From positions 62,001 through 126,000 of the forward strand of contig NZ_LT629695.1 of NCBI RefSeq assembly GCF_900099705.1: 64,000 bases of DNA, given 5' to 3'. The notes beneath the pieces are model-generated. The model had not been told where the DNA came from. It saw only the letters and a program-made list of their open reading frames with translations, and did not search any database. Of the stretch, positions 40,068 through 49,977 are shown piece by piece. Position numbers and translations under genes: made by a program. Positions within the stretch are counted from its first letter, which is position 1. Each line of letters begins with the position of its first letter. Source of the DNA: Agrococcus jejuensis (lineage in GTDB: Bacteria; Actinomycetota; Actinomycetes; Actinomycetales; Microbacteriaceae).

Positions 40068-42016
40068 CAGGCGACCAGGTCGGTCTGGCGCGACGCGATG
40101 GCGGCGACGATGCGCGCGATGGCGTCGTCGACCGGCACGCCGTTCTCCTGCGTGCCGTCGAGGAAGCGGAACGAGACGCTGCCCGCCTCCGCGTCCTTGC
40201 CGCCCGCGATGAGCTGGAACGGCACCTTCGCGAGCGTGTGCGTGCGGATCTTCTTCTGCATGCGCTCGTCGGAGTGGTCGACGTCGATGCGCACGCCCTG
40301 CGCGCGCAGGCGGCCGGCGATCTCGTCGAGGTAGTCGCCGAAGTCGGCCGCGACGGGGATGCCGACGACCTGCACGGGCGCGAGCCACGCGGGGAACGCG
40401 CCAGCGTAGTGCTCGAGCAGGATGGCGAAGAAGCGCTCGATCGAGCCGAACAGGGCGCGGTGGATCATCACCGGGCGCTGCTTCGAGCCGTCGCGGTCGG
40501 TGAACTCGAGGCCGAAGCGCTCGGGCAGGTTGAAGTCGATCTGCACCGTCGACAGCTGCCAGGTGCGGCCGATGGCGTCCTTCGTCTTCAGGTCGATCTT
40601 CGGACCGTAGAAGGCGGCCTCGCCGGGCACCTCGGTGAGCGAGAGACCGCTCGACTGCGCGACGCGGCGCAGCGCATCCGTCGCCTCGGCCCACTGCGCC
40701 TCGTCGCCGATCCACTTCGACTTCTCGTCGTCGCGCATCGACAGCTCGAGCGAGAAGTCGGTGAGGCCGAAGTCGCGCAGCAGCGACAGCACGAACTCGA
40801 GCACCTTGCCCGACTCGGCCTCGAGCTGGTCGGGGGTCACGAACAGGTGCGCGTCGTCCTGCGTGAAGCCGCGCACGCGAGTCAGGCCGTGCAGCGCGCC
40901 CGAGAGCTCGTTGCGGTAGACCGTGCCGTTCTCGGCGAGGCGCATCGGCAGGTCGCGGTACGACCGTGCGCGCTCCTTGTAGATGAGCACGTGCATCGGG
41001 CAGTTCATGGGCTTGAGGTAGTAGTCGGCGCCCTGCTTCACGATGGCACCGTCGGCGTCGACGACCTCGTCCATGTGGATGGGCGGCCAGATGCCCTCGG
41101 CGTAGGTCTGCAGGTGGCCCGAGACCGAGAAGAGGTCGGACTTCGCGATGTGCGGCGTGTAGACGTACGAGTAGCCGCCCTCGAGGTGGCGACGGCGCGC
41201 GTGCTGCTCCATCTCCTGACGCACGATGCCGCCGCGCGGGTGCCACACCGACAGGCCTGAGCCGACCTCGTCGGGGAACGAGAACAGGTCGAGGTCCTTG
41301 CCGAGGCGACGGTGGTCGCGCTTCGCGGCCTCCTCGAGGCGTGCCTGGTACGCGCGCAGCTCGTCCTTCGTCGGCCACGCGGTGCCGTAGATGCGCTGCA
41401 GCTGCGGGTTCGTCTCCTTGCCGCGCCAGTAGGCGGCGGCGATGCGCATGAGCGCGGCGCCGTTGCCGACCATGCGGGTCGACGGCAGGTGCGGGCCGCG
41501 GCAGAGGTCCTTCCAGACCGTCTCGCCCTCGCGGTTCACGTTGTCGTAGATCGTCAGCTCGCCGCCGCCGACCTCGACCGACGCCTCGTCGTTCGGACCC
41601 TTGAGGCCGATGAGCTCGAGCTTGTACGGCTCGTTCGCGAGCTCGGCGCGCGCCTCGTCCTCCGTGACGACGCGGCGCGTGAAGCGCTGGCCCTCGCGGA
41701 TGATGCGGTCCATCTCCTTCGAGATGCCCTTGAGGTCCTCGGGGGTGAACGGCTCGGCGACGTCGAAGTCGTAGTAGAAGCCGTCGGTGACGGGCGGGCC
41801 GATGCCCAGGCGCGCCTCGGGGTTGATGCGCTGCACCGCCTGCGCGAGCACGTGCGCGGCCGAGTGACGCAGGATGGCGAGGCCATCCTCCGAGTCGATC
41901 GTCACGGGCTCGACCGTCTGCGTGTCCGTGATCTCGCGTGCGAGATCCTGGAGCTCGCCGTCGACGCGCATGGCGACGACGGCACGGTCGGAGAAGCGAT
42001 CGAATCCGGTGGTCAC
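40067..42016 (-). CDS. thrS: Threonyl-tRNA synthetase
   Basis: Charges tRNA-Thr and edits mischarged Ser. The 649-residue protein has an N-terminal TGS-like segment and the editing domain ([14 protein letters not shown]). Class II catalytic motifs include [15 protein letters not shown] and [13 protein letters not shown], and a C-terminal anticodon-binding domain ends it. The GTG start at 42016 is chosen because a TAGGAT -10 lies exactly 6 nt before it, implying a leaderless mRNA; no ribosome site is visible. It is co-transcribed with the HIT protein. Confidence 0.97.
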   Translation of the reverse strand: MTTGFDRFSDRAVVAMRVDGELQDLAREITDTQTVEPVTIDSEDGLAILRHSAAHVLAQAVQRINPEARLGIGPPVTDGFYYDFDVAEPFTPEDLKGISKEMDRIIREGQRFTRRVVTEDEARAELANEPYKLELIGLKGPNDEASVEVGGGELTIYDNVNREGETVWKDLCRGPHLPSTRMVGNGAALMRIAAAYWRGKETNPQLQRIYGTAWPTKDELRAYQARLEEAAKRDHRRLGKDLDLFSFPDEVGSGLSVWHPRGGIVRQEMEQHARRRHLEGGYSYVYTPHIAKSDLFSVSGHLQTYAEGIWPPIHMDEVVDADGAIVKQGADYYLKPMNCPMHVLIYKERARSYRDLPMRLAENGTVYRNELSGALHGLTRVRGFTQDDAHLFVTPDQLEAESGKVLEFVLSLLRDFGLTDFSLELSMRDDEKSKWIGDEAQWAEATDALRRVAQSSGLSLTEVPGEAAFYGPKIDLKTKDAIGRTWQLSTVQIDFNLPERFGLEFTDRDGSKQRPVMIHRALFGSIERFFAILLEHYAGAFPAWLAPVQVVGIPVAADFGDYLDEIAGRLRAQGVRIDVDHSDERMQKKIRTHTLAKVPFQLIAGGKDAEAGSVSFRFLDGTQENGVPVDDAIARIVAAIASRQTDLVA

Positions 42017-42022
42017 CCATCG

Positions 42023-42028
42023 ATCCTA
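42023..42028 (-). promoter_or_regulatory. -10 element for a leaderless thrS transcript
   Basis: TAGGAT with a 6-nt gap to the GTG of thrS, in the 41-bp gap after the MFS gene. Confidence 0.6.
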
Positions 42029-42057
42029 GGCGCGGTCGGCGCCCACGACCGCACGCG

Positions 42058-43374
42058 TCAGGCTGCTGCGGCGAGCGGCTGCGCTCGGCGGCTGATCGCG
42101 ATCGACAGGATCGCCGCGATGGCGCAGAGACCTGCGGCGCCGAACCAGGCGAGCGTGTACTCCCCCGACACGTCGCGGATGGTGCCGGCGACGGTCGCGG
42201 CGATCGCCGCGCCGATCTGGTGCGCGGCGAAGACCCAGCCGAAGACGACAGGGCCGTCGGCGCCGAAGAGCTCGCGGCACAGCGCGACCGTGGGCGGCAC
42301 CGTGGCGACCCAGTCGAGGCCGTAGATGACGACGAAGAGGATGAGCGGCGGGCTCACGGAGTCCGAGAGCAGCAGCGGCAGGATCGCGAGGCCGATGCCG
42401 CGGCCCGCGTAGTAGACGCCGAGCAGGATGCGAGGGTTCACGCGGTCGGTGAGCCAGCCCGACGCGATCGTGCCGACGATGTCGAAGATGCCGACGAGCG
42501 CGAGCAGGCCCGCGGCGGTCGTCGTGGCCATGCCGTGGTCGTGCGCGCTCGGGATGAAGTGCGTGCCGACGAGGCCGTTCGTCGTGGCACCGCAGATGGC
42601 GAAGCCGGCGGCGAGCGCCCAGAACGTGCGGGACCTGCTGGCGCGGCGCAGCGTCGAGAGCGCCGTGCGCACGGCGTTGCCGCTCGAGCGCACGGGCGGC
42701 GTCCACCCCTCGGGCGCGCCGTAGGGCGTCGTGCCGAGGTCGGCGGGGCGGTTGCGCAGGAAGAGCAGCACGAGCGGCACGACGACGAGCGCACCCGCGG
42801 CGACGAGGAGCGACGCCTGTCGCCAACCTGCGCCCTCGACGAGCAGGGCGATGAACGGCAGGAAGACGAGCTGGCCCGTCGCCGAGCCGGCGGTGAGCAC
42901 GCCGACGACGAGACCGCGGCTGCGCACGAACCACTGGTCGGCGACGGTCGCGGCGAACACGAGCGCCATCGAGCCCGTGCCGAGCCCGATCATGACGCCC
43001 CACGTCGCCACGAGCATCGCCGGCGTCGTCGCGAGCACCGACAGCGCCGCACCGCCGGCGACGAGCAGCAGCGCCACGGTCGTGACGCGACGCATGCCGA
43101 AGCGCGCCATGAGCGCGGCCGCGAACGGCGCCGTGAGGCCGAAGAGCACGAGGTTCACGGTGACGGCGAGCGACAGCTCGGTGCGCGTCCAGCCGAACTC
43201 CTCCTCGAGCGGCACCATGAGGGCGCTCGGCGCGGCACGGAACCCAGCGGCACCCACGAGCGCCAGGAACGCCACGGCGGCGACGATCCAGGCGGGGTGG
43301 ATGAGGCGGCGGCGCTGGCCGTCGGAAGTCTGCACGGTGCGAGTCTGCACGCTCGCGCGCGCCGCGCACGCCAT
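42058..43374 (-). CDS. MFS transporter (OFA/monocarboxylate-like)
   Basis: A 438-residue, 12-helix major facilitator. The helix 1 region has HPAWIVAAVAFLALVGAAGFRAAPSAL, the loop 2-3 has a charged RFGMRRV motif and there is a long central loop near 205-240. The sequence EEFGWTRTELSLAVTVN is typical of OFA or MCT-like transporters of organic acids; the substrate is unknown. The N-terminus is uncertain: ATG at 43374 has no ribosome site, while a GTG at 43335 has a -10-like CAGACT exactly 6 nt before it and may be the real, leaderless start. Confidence 0.85.
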   Translation of the reverse strand: MACAARASVQTRTVQTSDGQRRRLIHPAWIVAAVAFLALVGAAGFRAAPSALMVPLEEEFGWTRTELSLAVTVNLVLFGLTAPFAAALMARFGMRRVTTVALLLVAGGAALSVLATTPAMLVATWGVMIGLGTGSMALVFAATVADQWFVRSRGLVVGVLTAGSATGQLVFLPFIALLVEGAGWRQASLLVAAGALVVVPLVLLFLRNRPADLGTTPYGAPEGWTPPVRSSGNAVRTALSTLRRASRSRTFWALAAGFAICGATTNGLVGTHFIPSAHDHGMATTTAAGLLALVGIFDIVGTIASGWLTDRVNPRILLGVYYAGRGIGLAILPLLLSDSVSPPLILFVVIYGLDWVATVPPTVALCRELFGADGPVVFGWVFAAHQIGAAIAATVAGTIRDVSGEYTLAWFGAAGLCAIAAILSIAISRRAQPLAAAA

Positions 43375-43447
43375 CCAGCCGTCGAGATCCGGCCCGGTGC
43401 CGTCGAGATGCTGCCGTTCGCTCGCGCCGACCGCGCCCGGGAACGAC

Positions 43448-43477
43448 AGAAGCCCCGGTCCTCGGACCGGGGCTTCT
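43448..43477 (-). terminator. Terminator after tRNA-Val(GAC)
   Basis: A perfect 14-bp stem (43448-43461 with 43464-43477) with a 2-base loop, four bases past the CCA end of the tRNA. Its core GCCCCGGTCC recurs in the terminator of the other tRNA-Val. Confidence 0.85.
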
Positions 43478-43481
43478 CATG

Positions 43482-43556
43482 TGGTGGGCGATACTGGGAT
43501 CGAACCAGTGACCTCTTCCGTGTCAGGGAAGCGCGCTACCGCTGCGCCAATCGCCC
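43482..43556 (-). tRNA. tRNA-Val(GAC), CCA encoded
   Basis: All four arms fold. The 7-bp acceptor is GGGCGAT/ATCGCCC, the T arm contains GGTTCGATCC, and the anticodon loop CTGACAC gives anticodon GAC. The 3' A-CCA is encoded. It is last in a Gly-Cys-Val run. Confidence 0.95.
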
Positions 43557-43563
43557 TCATGCG

Positions 43564-43634
43564 AGGTGGAGACGGGATTCGAACCCGCGTAGACGGCTTT
43601 GCAGGCCGCTGCCTGACCACTCGGCCACCCCACC
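43564..43634 (-). tRNA. tRNA-Cys(GCA)
   Basis: Acceptor GGTGGGG pairs with CTCCACC (one G-U), the T arm reads GGGTTCGAATCCC, and the anticodon loop CTGCAAA gives GCA. The discriminator is U, as expected for tRNA-Cys. CCA is not encoded. Confidence 0.95.
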
Positions 43635-43684
43635 CTGTCGGTGGCTCCCGGCGAACCGGGGGCGACCTTCGAGATGATCTCTCG

Positions 43685-43756
43685 AGCGGATGACGAGATT
43701 CGAACTCGCGACCCTCACCTTGGCAAGGTGATGCGCTACCACTGCGCCACATCCGC
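43685..43756 (-). tRNA. tRNA-Gly(GCC)
   Basis: Acceptor GCGGATG/CATCCGC, T arm GAGTTCGAATCTC and anticodon loop TTGCCAA give anticodon GCC. CCA is not encoded. First gene of the Gly-Cys-Val tRNA operon, with a clear promoter upstream. Confidence 0.95.
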
Positions 43757-43790
43757 ATGTCTCTCGGGGTCTCCCCCTCGGACTTGACCA

Positions 43791-43819
43791 ACAGTAGCCC
43801 ACCGTTCGACGCTCGGCAA
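43791..43819 (-). promoter_or_regulatory. Promoter of the tRNA Gly-Cys-Val operon
   Basis: -35 TTGCCG (43819-43814) and -10 TACTGT (43796-43791), with a 17-bp spacer. The transcript would start about 28 nt before tRNA-Gly. This is one of the best promoters in the window. The 242 bases between the two tRNA clusters hold no gene. Confidence 0.7.
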
Positions 43820-43998
43820 ATCGAGCGACGACACACGGTCACATCGTTGTGATTCCGCGGATCTCGACATGCCGATCGAGGCACATGGGCCTGTTCGAGC
43901 GCCACGCACGCGACCCCGCGCACGACGATCGACTCGGATGGCGGCTCGCGCAGATGGTCACGGGACCCCTCCGACCTGTGGCAGGATGGAGCGGTCGA

Positions 43999-44074
43999 GG
44001 GCGATTGGCGCAGTTGGTAGCGCGCTTCCTTCACACGGAAGAGGTCATCAGTTCGAGTCTGGTATCGCCCACCA
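43999..44074 (+). tRNA. tRNA-Val(CAC), CCA encoded
   Basis: Acceptor GGGCGAT/ATCGCCC identical to tRNA-Val(GAC), anticodon loop TTCACAC giving CAC, T arm with AGTTCGAGTCT, and encoded ACCA. It is transcribed on the opposite strand from the other tRNAs. A weak -10-like CAGGAT lies about 12 bp upstream. Confidence 0.95.
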
Positions 44075-44080
44075 CGCACG

Positions 44081-44108
44081 AGGCCCCGGTCCCCACGGAC
44101 CGGGGCCT
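44081..44108 (+). terminator. Terminator after tRNA-Val(CAC)
   Basis: A perfect 12-bp stem (AGGCCCCGGTCC with GGACCGGGGCCT) with a 4-base loop, 6 bases past the tRNA end. Confidence 0.8.
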
Positions 44109-44152
44109 TCGTCGTTCCCGCACGGATGCCGCGAGCGTCGCCCCGCGCGCCG

Positions 44153-44158
44153 TAGGCT
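44153..44158 (+). promoter_or_regulatory. Candidate -10 for the protein at 44211
   Basis: TAGGCT lies 52 bases before the GTG, after the tRNA terminator. Confidence 0.4.
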
Positions 44159-44210
44159 CGGATGCGAGCGGGACGCGCAGCGGGCGCGGCGATCGCAGGA
44201 GGGGGCCGAC

Positions 44211-44798
44211 GTGATCTTGCCCTTCCGTCGCCACCGCGAGGAGCCCGCTCCCCCGCCCACCGACGACGAGCTGGCGACGCAGGTCGACGAGGGTCTGCTC
44301 ATCGTCATGACGGGCCTGCGCCTCACGACGCGCAACCGCATCGTGCTCGAGGCGCTGCGCGACCGCGACGACTTCGACGAGGATGCCGTCGTCGCCGGCG
44401 TGCGCGAGGACGCTGCGGCGATCGTCGCCGAGCAGCGCGCCGCGATCGCCTTCATCGACCGCACGCGCGCGCAGGCGGCCCGCAGGCACGGCCACGCGCT
44501 GCACAGCGCCGACTTCCGACGCCGCGACGTCGCACCCCTCGAGCGGCGGGCGCGCATCGCGGCGCTGCTCGTCGAGCGGCTCGAGGAGCGCGTCGCCGAC
44601 GAGCAGGTCGTGCGCGACCTCGTGCGCGCCGCCCGCCGCAGCGCCATGGACGACATGTTCGACTCCGCGCTGCGCATCCTCGACGTCGCGCCCGACGTCG
44701 TCGACCCCGATCGCGACGACCGCCTCGCCTCGCTGCACGAGGAGCTGCGCACGCTCGGGCTCGACCCCGCGCATCCCGACGCTCCCGCGCACGACTGA
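44211..44798 (+). CDS. Protein of unknown function, predicted helical
   Basis: A 195-residue, charged, mostly helical protein that I do not recognise. It begins with a short basic stretch (ILPFRRHREE) and has a Pro-rich segment, then long Ala/Arg/Glu helices (LRLTTRNRIVLEALRDRDDF and VRDLVRAARRSAMDDMFD). The C-terminal end is acidic and ends in HPDAPAHD. A GTG start is preceded by AGGAGGG. It lies between tRNA-Val and a bidirectional terminator shared with amtB. Strong third-position GC suggests it is real. Confidence 0.75.
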   Translation: MILPFRRHREEPAPPPTDDELATQVDEGLLIVMTGLRLTTRNRIVLEALRDRDDFDEDAVVAGVREDAAAIVAEQRAAIAFIDRTRAQAARRHGHALHSADFRRRDVAPLERRARIAALLVERLEERVADEQVVRDLVRAARRSAMDDMFDSALRILDVAPDVVDPDRDDRLASLHEELRTLGLDPAHPDAPAHD

Positions 44799-44843
44799 CG
44801 CGCCGACGGCACCGGAACGGCGCCCGCGACCCGCGCATGCGGA

Positions 44844-44873
44844 AGGGCCCGGATCCTCTCGGATCCGGGCCCT
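44844..44873. terminator. Bidirectional terminator between the unknown gene and amtB
   Basis: A 13-bp perfect stem (AGGGCCCGGATCC with GGATCCGGGCCCT) with a 4-base loop, midway between two convergent genes. Confidence 0.85.
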
Positions 44874-44902
44874 CCTGCGTGCTCAGGCGATCGTCGGGAC
44901 GA

Positions 44903-46129
44903 TCAGACCTTCTCGATCTCGTACGCGTACGCGTCCTCGCCGTGAACGATCGAGTCGACGCCTGCGAGCTCGTCCTCCGACTTCACGCGGAAGCCGATGG
45001 TCTTCTCGATCGCGAAGCCGACCACGAAGGCCACGATGAACGCGTAGACCATGGCGCCGAGCGCCGCGATGAGCTGCACGATGAGCTGGCCGATGCCGCC
45101 ACCGAGGAACAGGCCCGTGTCGGTCGCGAAGAAGCCGAGGTACAGCGTGCCGATGAGGCCGCCGACGAGGTGGATGCCCACGACGTCGAGCGAGTCGTCG
45201 AAGCCGAGCTTGAACTTCAGCTCGATCGCGATGGCGCAGACGGCACCGGCGATGACGCCGAGCAGCAGCGCCCAGCCGGGCGTGAGGTTGGCGCAGGCCG
45301 GCGTGATGGCGACGAGGCCCGAGACGGCACCCGATGCGGCGCCGACGGCGGTGGGCTTGCCGTCCTTGATCTTCTCGACGACGAGCCATGCGAGCACGGC
45401 AGCCGCGGTCGCACCGATCGTGTTGATCGTGATGAGGCCGGCGTTGCCCATCTCATTGAGCCACTCGGCGCCGACGTTGAAGCCGAACCAGCCGAACCAC
45501 AGGATCGCGGCGCCCAGGAGGACGAACGGGACGTTGTGGGGCTTGTGCGAGCCCTTGGCGAAGCCGACGCGCTTGCCGAGCACGAACGCGAGGGCGAGTG
45601 CTGCCGCACCTGCGTTGATGTGCACCGCGGTGCCACCGGCGTAGTCGATGACGCCCGGGAGGCCCATCATGTCGCCGAGGCTGTAGATCCAGCCGCCGCC
45701 CCAGACCCACGCTGCGATCGGGAAGTAGCCGAGCGTTGCGAAGACGCCCGCGAAGAGCATCCAGGCACCGAACTTGGCGCGGTCTGCGATGGCACCCGAG
45801 ATGAGCGCGACCGTGATGATGGCGAACGTCGAGCCGTACGCGACGCCGACGAAGTCCGTGTTCGCGGTCTCACCGGCGGCGAGGCCTGCGAGGCCGAAGT
45901 CGGAGAACGGGTTGCCTGCGAAGGCGAACGGGCTGTCGACGGCCGACATGTTGTAGCCGTAGAGGATCCACAGCACGCCGATGAGGCCGAGGGATCCGAA
46001 CGACATCATCATCATGCTGATGACGCTCTTCGCGCGGACGAGGCCGCCGTAGAAGAACGCGAGGCCGGGCGTCATGAACAGCACGAGGGCCGTCGCTGCG
46101 ACGCCGAAGGCGATGCTTCCTGCATCCAT
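44903..46129 (-). CDS. amtB: Ammonium transporter Amt
   Basis: Channel-like ammonium/ammonia uptake protein. The 408-residue protein has 11 expected helices, the twin histidines His170 (GTAVHINAG) and His320 (VVGIHLVGG), and the phenylalanine gate region. A C-terminal cytoplasmic tail GFRVKSEDELAGVD is also present. Usually actinobacterial amt is followed by glnK and glnD; here it is followed at once by the terminator. The ribosome site is AAGGAG 9 bases upstream, and a GlnR-type box is 59-96 bases upstream, pointing to induction under nitrogen limitation. Confidence 0.96.
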   Translation of the reverse strand: MDAGSIAFGVAATALVLFMTPGLAFFYGGLVRAKSVISMMMMSFGSLGLIGVLWILYGYNMSAVDSPFAFAGNPFSDFGLAGLAAGETANTDFVGVAYGSTFAIITVALISGAIADRAKFGAWMLFAGVFATLGYFPIAAWVWGGGWIYSLGDMMGLPGVIDYAGGTAVHINAGAAALALAFVLGKRVGFAKGSHKPHNVPFVLLGAAILWFGWFGFNVGAEWLNEMGNAGLITINTIGATAAAVLAWLVVEKIKDGKPTAVGAASGAVSGLVAITPACANLTPGWALLLGVIAGAVCAIAIELKFKLGFDDSLDVVGIHLVGGLIGTLYLGFFATDTGLFLGGGIGQLIVQLIAALGAMVYAFIVAFVVGFAIEKTIGFRVKSEDELAGVDSIVHGEDAYAYEIEKV

Positions 46130-46187
46130 GGAATGGACTCCTTGGGGGTGTTCCGGTCAGGGATTGCGTTCAGCCTGAGCGAACGTC

Positions 46188-46225
46188 ATTTCGGCAGCCC
46201 GCGCGGCGTGTTTCCACGACGTAAC
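46188..46225 (-). promoter_or_regulatory. GlnR-type operator upstream of amtB
   Basis: Minus strand GTTAC-GTCGTG-GAAAC is an exact GTnAC-n6-GAAAC GlnR box (46210-46225). In register a second unit follows: n6, a degenerate a-site (CGCGG), n6 and GAAAT (46188-46192). GlnR controls amt in Streptomyces and mycobacteria, so a role in nitrogen control here is likely. Confidence 0.7.
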
Positions 46226-46286
46226 GAAACCCGCCGCGATGTTGCGGGGATGTTTCGACGCAAGGGGCTGCCGCGGCGCTGGTTGG

Positions 46287-47492
<1,206 letters not shown>

Positions 47493-47510
47493 CGTCGCCG
47501 AAGGCGGGCG

Positions 47511-48515
47511 CTACGCCTGGCCGGTCGTGAGCGCGATGAGGCGGGAGATCGCGCGCAGGTACTTCTTGCGGTAGCCGCCGCCGAGCATGTCGTCGGAGAA
47601 GACGTGGTTGAGCGGCACGCCCGACGACACGATCTGCACCTGCGCGTCGTAGAGGCGGTCGACGAGCGCCACGAGCCGCAGCGCGGGGCTCTGGTCGGTG
47701 AGCGTGCGCACGCCGCGCCAGCCCACGGCGTCGAGGCCCGAGACGAGGTCGACGTAGCGCGAGGGATGCACGGAGGCGAGGTGCGCGACGAGGTCGTCGA
47801 AGTCGTCGAGCGCCACCGACTCGCCGCGCTCGGCGAGCGTCGACTCCACGGCGTCGTCGTCGACGACGGGCGCCTCGCCCGTCACGTCGCGCTGACGGTA
47901 GTCGTCGCCGTCGATGCGCATGATCTCGAAGCGGTCGGAGATCGCCTGGATCTCGCGCAGGAAGTCCTTGGCGGCGAAGCGGCCGTCGCCGAGCGCGTTC
48001 GGCGGGGTGTTGCTGGTCGCGGCGATCTTCGTGCCACCCGCGACGAGCTCGCCCAGCAGGCGCGTCATCACCATCGTGTCGCCCGGGTCGTCGAGCTCGA
48101 ACTCGTCGATGCAGACGATCGTCGAGCCCGACAGCGCCTTCACGGCGCCCTGGTAGCCGAGCGCGCCGACGAGCGCCGTGTACTCGATGAACGTGCCGAA
48201 GTGCTTGCGTCCCGGCATCGTCTTCCACAGCGACGCGAGCAGGTGCGTCTTGCCGACGCCGAACCCGCCGTCGAGGTAGATGCCCGGCTTCACCTGCGGC
48301 GCCTTGCGGAACAGCCCCTTGCGCCCGCCGCCGCGCCACACGGTGGCGAGCTCCTGCATCCGCTCGACCGCGTGCTGCTGCGAGGGATGCGACGGGTCGG
48401 TCACGTACGACTCGAACGTCGCGCCGTCGAACTGCCGCGGCGGCCGCAGGTTCGCGACGATGCGGGCGGCGTCGGTCGTGGGCTGGCGGTCTGCGATGCG
48501 CGTGAGCGTGGGCAC
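47511..48515 (-). CDS. zapE: Cell division ATPase ZapE (AFG1 family)
   Basis: AAA+-like ATPase of the AFG1/ZapE family, linked to Z-ring behaviour in proteobacteria. The 334-residue protein has Walker A GGFGVGKT (83-90), Walker B VCIDEFEL and the sensor region AATSNTPPN. The Q-rich start is typical. GTG start. In actinobacteria the cellular role is not clear; the family call is firm, the symbol is by homology. Confidence 0.92.
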   Translation of the reverse strand: MPTLTRIADRQPTTDAARIVANLRPPRQFDGATFESYVTDPSHPSQQHAVERMQELATVWRGGGRKGLFRKAPQVKPGIYLDGGFGVGKTHLLASLWKTMPGRKHFGTFIEYTALVGALGYQGAVKALSGSTIVCIDEFELDDPGDTMVMTRLLGELVAGGTKIAATSNTPPNALGDGRFAAKDFLREIQAISDRFEIMRIDGDDYRQRDVTGEAPVVDDDAVESTLAERGESVALDDFDDLVAHLASVHPSRYVDLVSGLDAVGWRGVRTLTDQSPALRLVALVDRLYDAQVQIVSSGVPLNHVFSDDMLGGGYRKKYLRAISRLIALTTGQA

Positions 48516-48652
48516 GTCGGGAGGCTTTCGAACGAAGGGTGATGCGCTGGCATGGCCGGGCGCACGGGTGGAAGGATCGGCGTCGTCGCCGCGTTCCAGG
48601 GTAGACGAGCGGCCGTGCCCCGATCGGCGCGGCCAGGATGAGGAGTCGAGAG

Positions 48653-49552
48653 ATGTCGAGCACGACCGAGCCCGAGGCGCAGTTCGCCGAGTACGCCCAC
48701 CCCGAGCGGCTCGTGTCGACCGCGTGGCTCGCGGAGCACCGCGGCGACGCCGGCCTCGTCGTCGTGGAGTCCGACGAGGACGTGCTGCTGTACGAGACGG
48801 GCCACATCCCCGGCGCCGTGAAGCTCGACTGGCACACCGACCTCAACGACCCCGTCACGCGCGACTACCTCTCCCCCGAGGCGTTCGCCGAGCTCATGCG
48901 CCGCAAGGGCATCGGCCGCGACGACACGATCGTGCTCTACGGCGACAAGTCGAACTGGTGGGCGACGTACGCGCTGTGGGTGCTCGCGCTCTACGGCCAC
49001 CACGACACGCGCATCCTCGACGGCGGCCGCGACCTGTGGGTCGCCGAGGGCCGCGAGATGACGCGGCATGCCACCCAGCGCCCCGCGACCGACTATCCCG
49101 TGGTCGAGCGCGACGACTCGACGCTGCGCGCCTTCCGCGACGACGTGCTCGCCCACATCGGCAAGCCGCTCGTCGACGTGCGCAGCCCCGAGGAGTACTC
49201 GGGCGAGCGCACGACGGCGCCCGCCTACCCCGAGGAGGGCGCGCTGCGCGCCGGCCACATCCCCACGGCGGCGAACGTGCCGTGGGGCAAGGCCGTGCGC
49301 GAGGACGGCACGTTCCGCTCTCGCGCCGAGCTCGAGGCGATCTACCGCGACGGCGCGGGCCTCGGCGACGCCGACGACGTCGTGGCGTACTGCCGCATCG
49401 GCGAGCGCTCGAGCCACACGTGGTTCGTGCTCGCCCACCTGCTCGGCTACCCGCACGTGCGCAACTACGACGGCTCGTGGACCGAGTGGGGCTCGCTCGT
49501 GCGCGTGCCGATCGCGATCGGCGCCGAGCCGGGCGAGGTGCCCGCTCGATGA
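48653..49552 (+). CDS. sseA: Thiosulfate sulfurtransferase (rhodanese, two-domain)
   Basis: Transfers sulfane sulfur to cyanide or thiols. The 299-residue protein has two rhodanese domains. The second has the active-site Cys247 in [14 protein letters not shown], and the first is inactive, as usual for this class. The ribosome site GAGGAG precedes the ATG. The stop overlaps the ATG of the SufE-like gene, so the two may work in one sulfur-relay step. Confidence 0.94.
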   Translation: MSSTTEPEAQFAEYAHPERLVSTAWLAEHRGDAGLVVVESDEDVLLYETGHIPGAVKLDWHTDLNDPVTRDYLSPEAFAELMRRKGIGRDDTIVLYGDKSNWWATYALWVLALYGHHDTRILDGGRDLWVAEGREMTRHATQRPATDYPVVERDDSTLRAFRDDVLAHIGKPLVDVRSPEEYSGERTTAPAYPEEGALRAGHIPTAANVPWGKAVREDGTFRSRAELEAIYRDGAGLGDADDVVAYCRIGERSSHTWFVLAHLLGYPHVRNYDGSWTEWGSLVRVPIAIGAEPGEVPAR

Positions 49553-49977
49553 GCCTCACGCCCACGCTGCAGGAGTTCGTCGACGACTTCGCCGCCGTCG
49601 GCGAGCAGGACCGGCTCATGCTGCTGCTCGACCACGCCGACGCGCTGCCCGGGCTGCCCGCCCGCTACGCCGACCACCCCGACCTGCTCGAGCGCGTGCT
49701 CGAGTGCCAGTCCCCCGTCTTCCTCTTCGTCGAGGTCGATGGCGGCGCGGTGCACGTGCACGCGACCGCGCCCGAGGAGGCTCCGACCACGAGAGGCTTC
49801 GCGTCGATCCTCGTGCGCGGCCTCGACGGCGCGACGGTCGACGAGGCGCTCGCGGTGCCCGCCGACCTGTCGTCGATGCTCGGCCTCGAGCGCGCGGTGT
49901 CGCCGCTGCGGCTGCGGGGCATGTCGGGCATGCTCGGCCGCATCCAGCGGCAGATCCGCGAGCGGACCGCCGGCTAG
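49549..49977 (+). CDS. SufE family cysteine-desulfurase accessory protein
   Basis: Likely sulfur acceptor for a SufS-type cysteine desulfurase. The 142-residue protein has the SufE active-site Cys53 in [13 protein letters not shown] and the C-terminal [15 protein letters not shown] stretch. It is coupled to sseA by an ATGA overlap. This placement suggests a rhodanese-SufE relay rather than the classical suf operon. Its TAG stop overlaps the stop of the convergent hydrolase gene across the palindrome CTAG. Confidence 0.93.
   Translation: MSLTPTLQEFVDDFAAVGEQDRLMLLLDHADALPGLPARYADHPDLLERVLECQSPVFLFVEVDGGAVHVHATAPEEAPTTRGFASILVRGLDGATVDEALAVPADLSSMLGLERAVSPLRLRGMSGMLGRIQRQIRERTAG

Noticed and set aside
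43757..43998. Possible RNA gene between the two tRNA clusters
   Set aside because: Only the tRNA-Gly promoter and a weak -10 for tRNA-Val were seen; no hairpin array or conserved RNA motif.
46239..46286. Upstream ATG extension of nhaA
   Set aside because: Adds 16 unusual residues (LRGCFDARGCRGAGW) before the family start, with no ribosome site; the ATG at 46287 is preferred.
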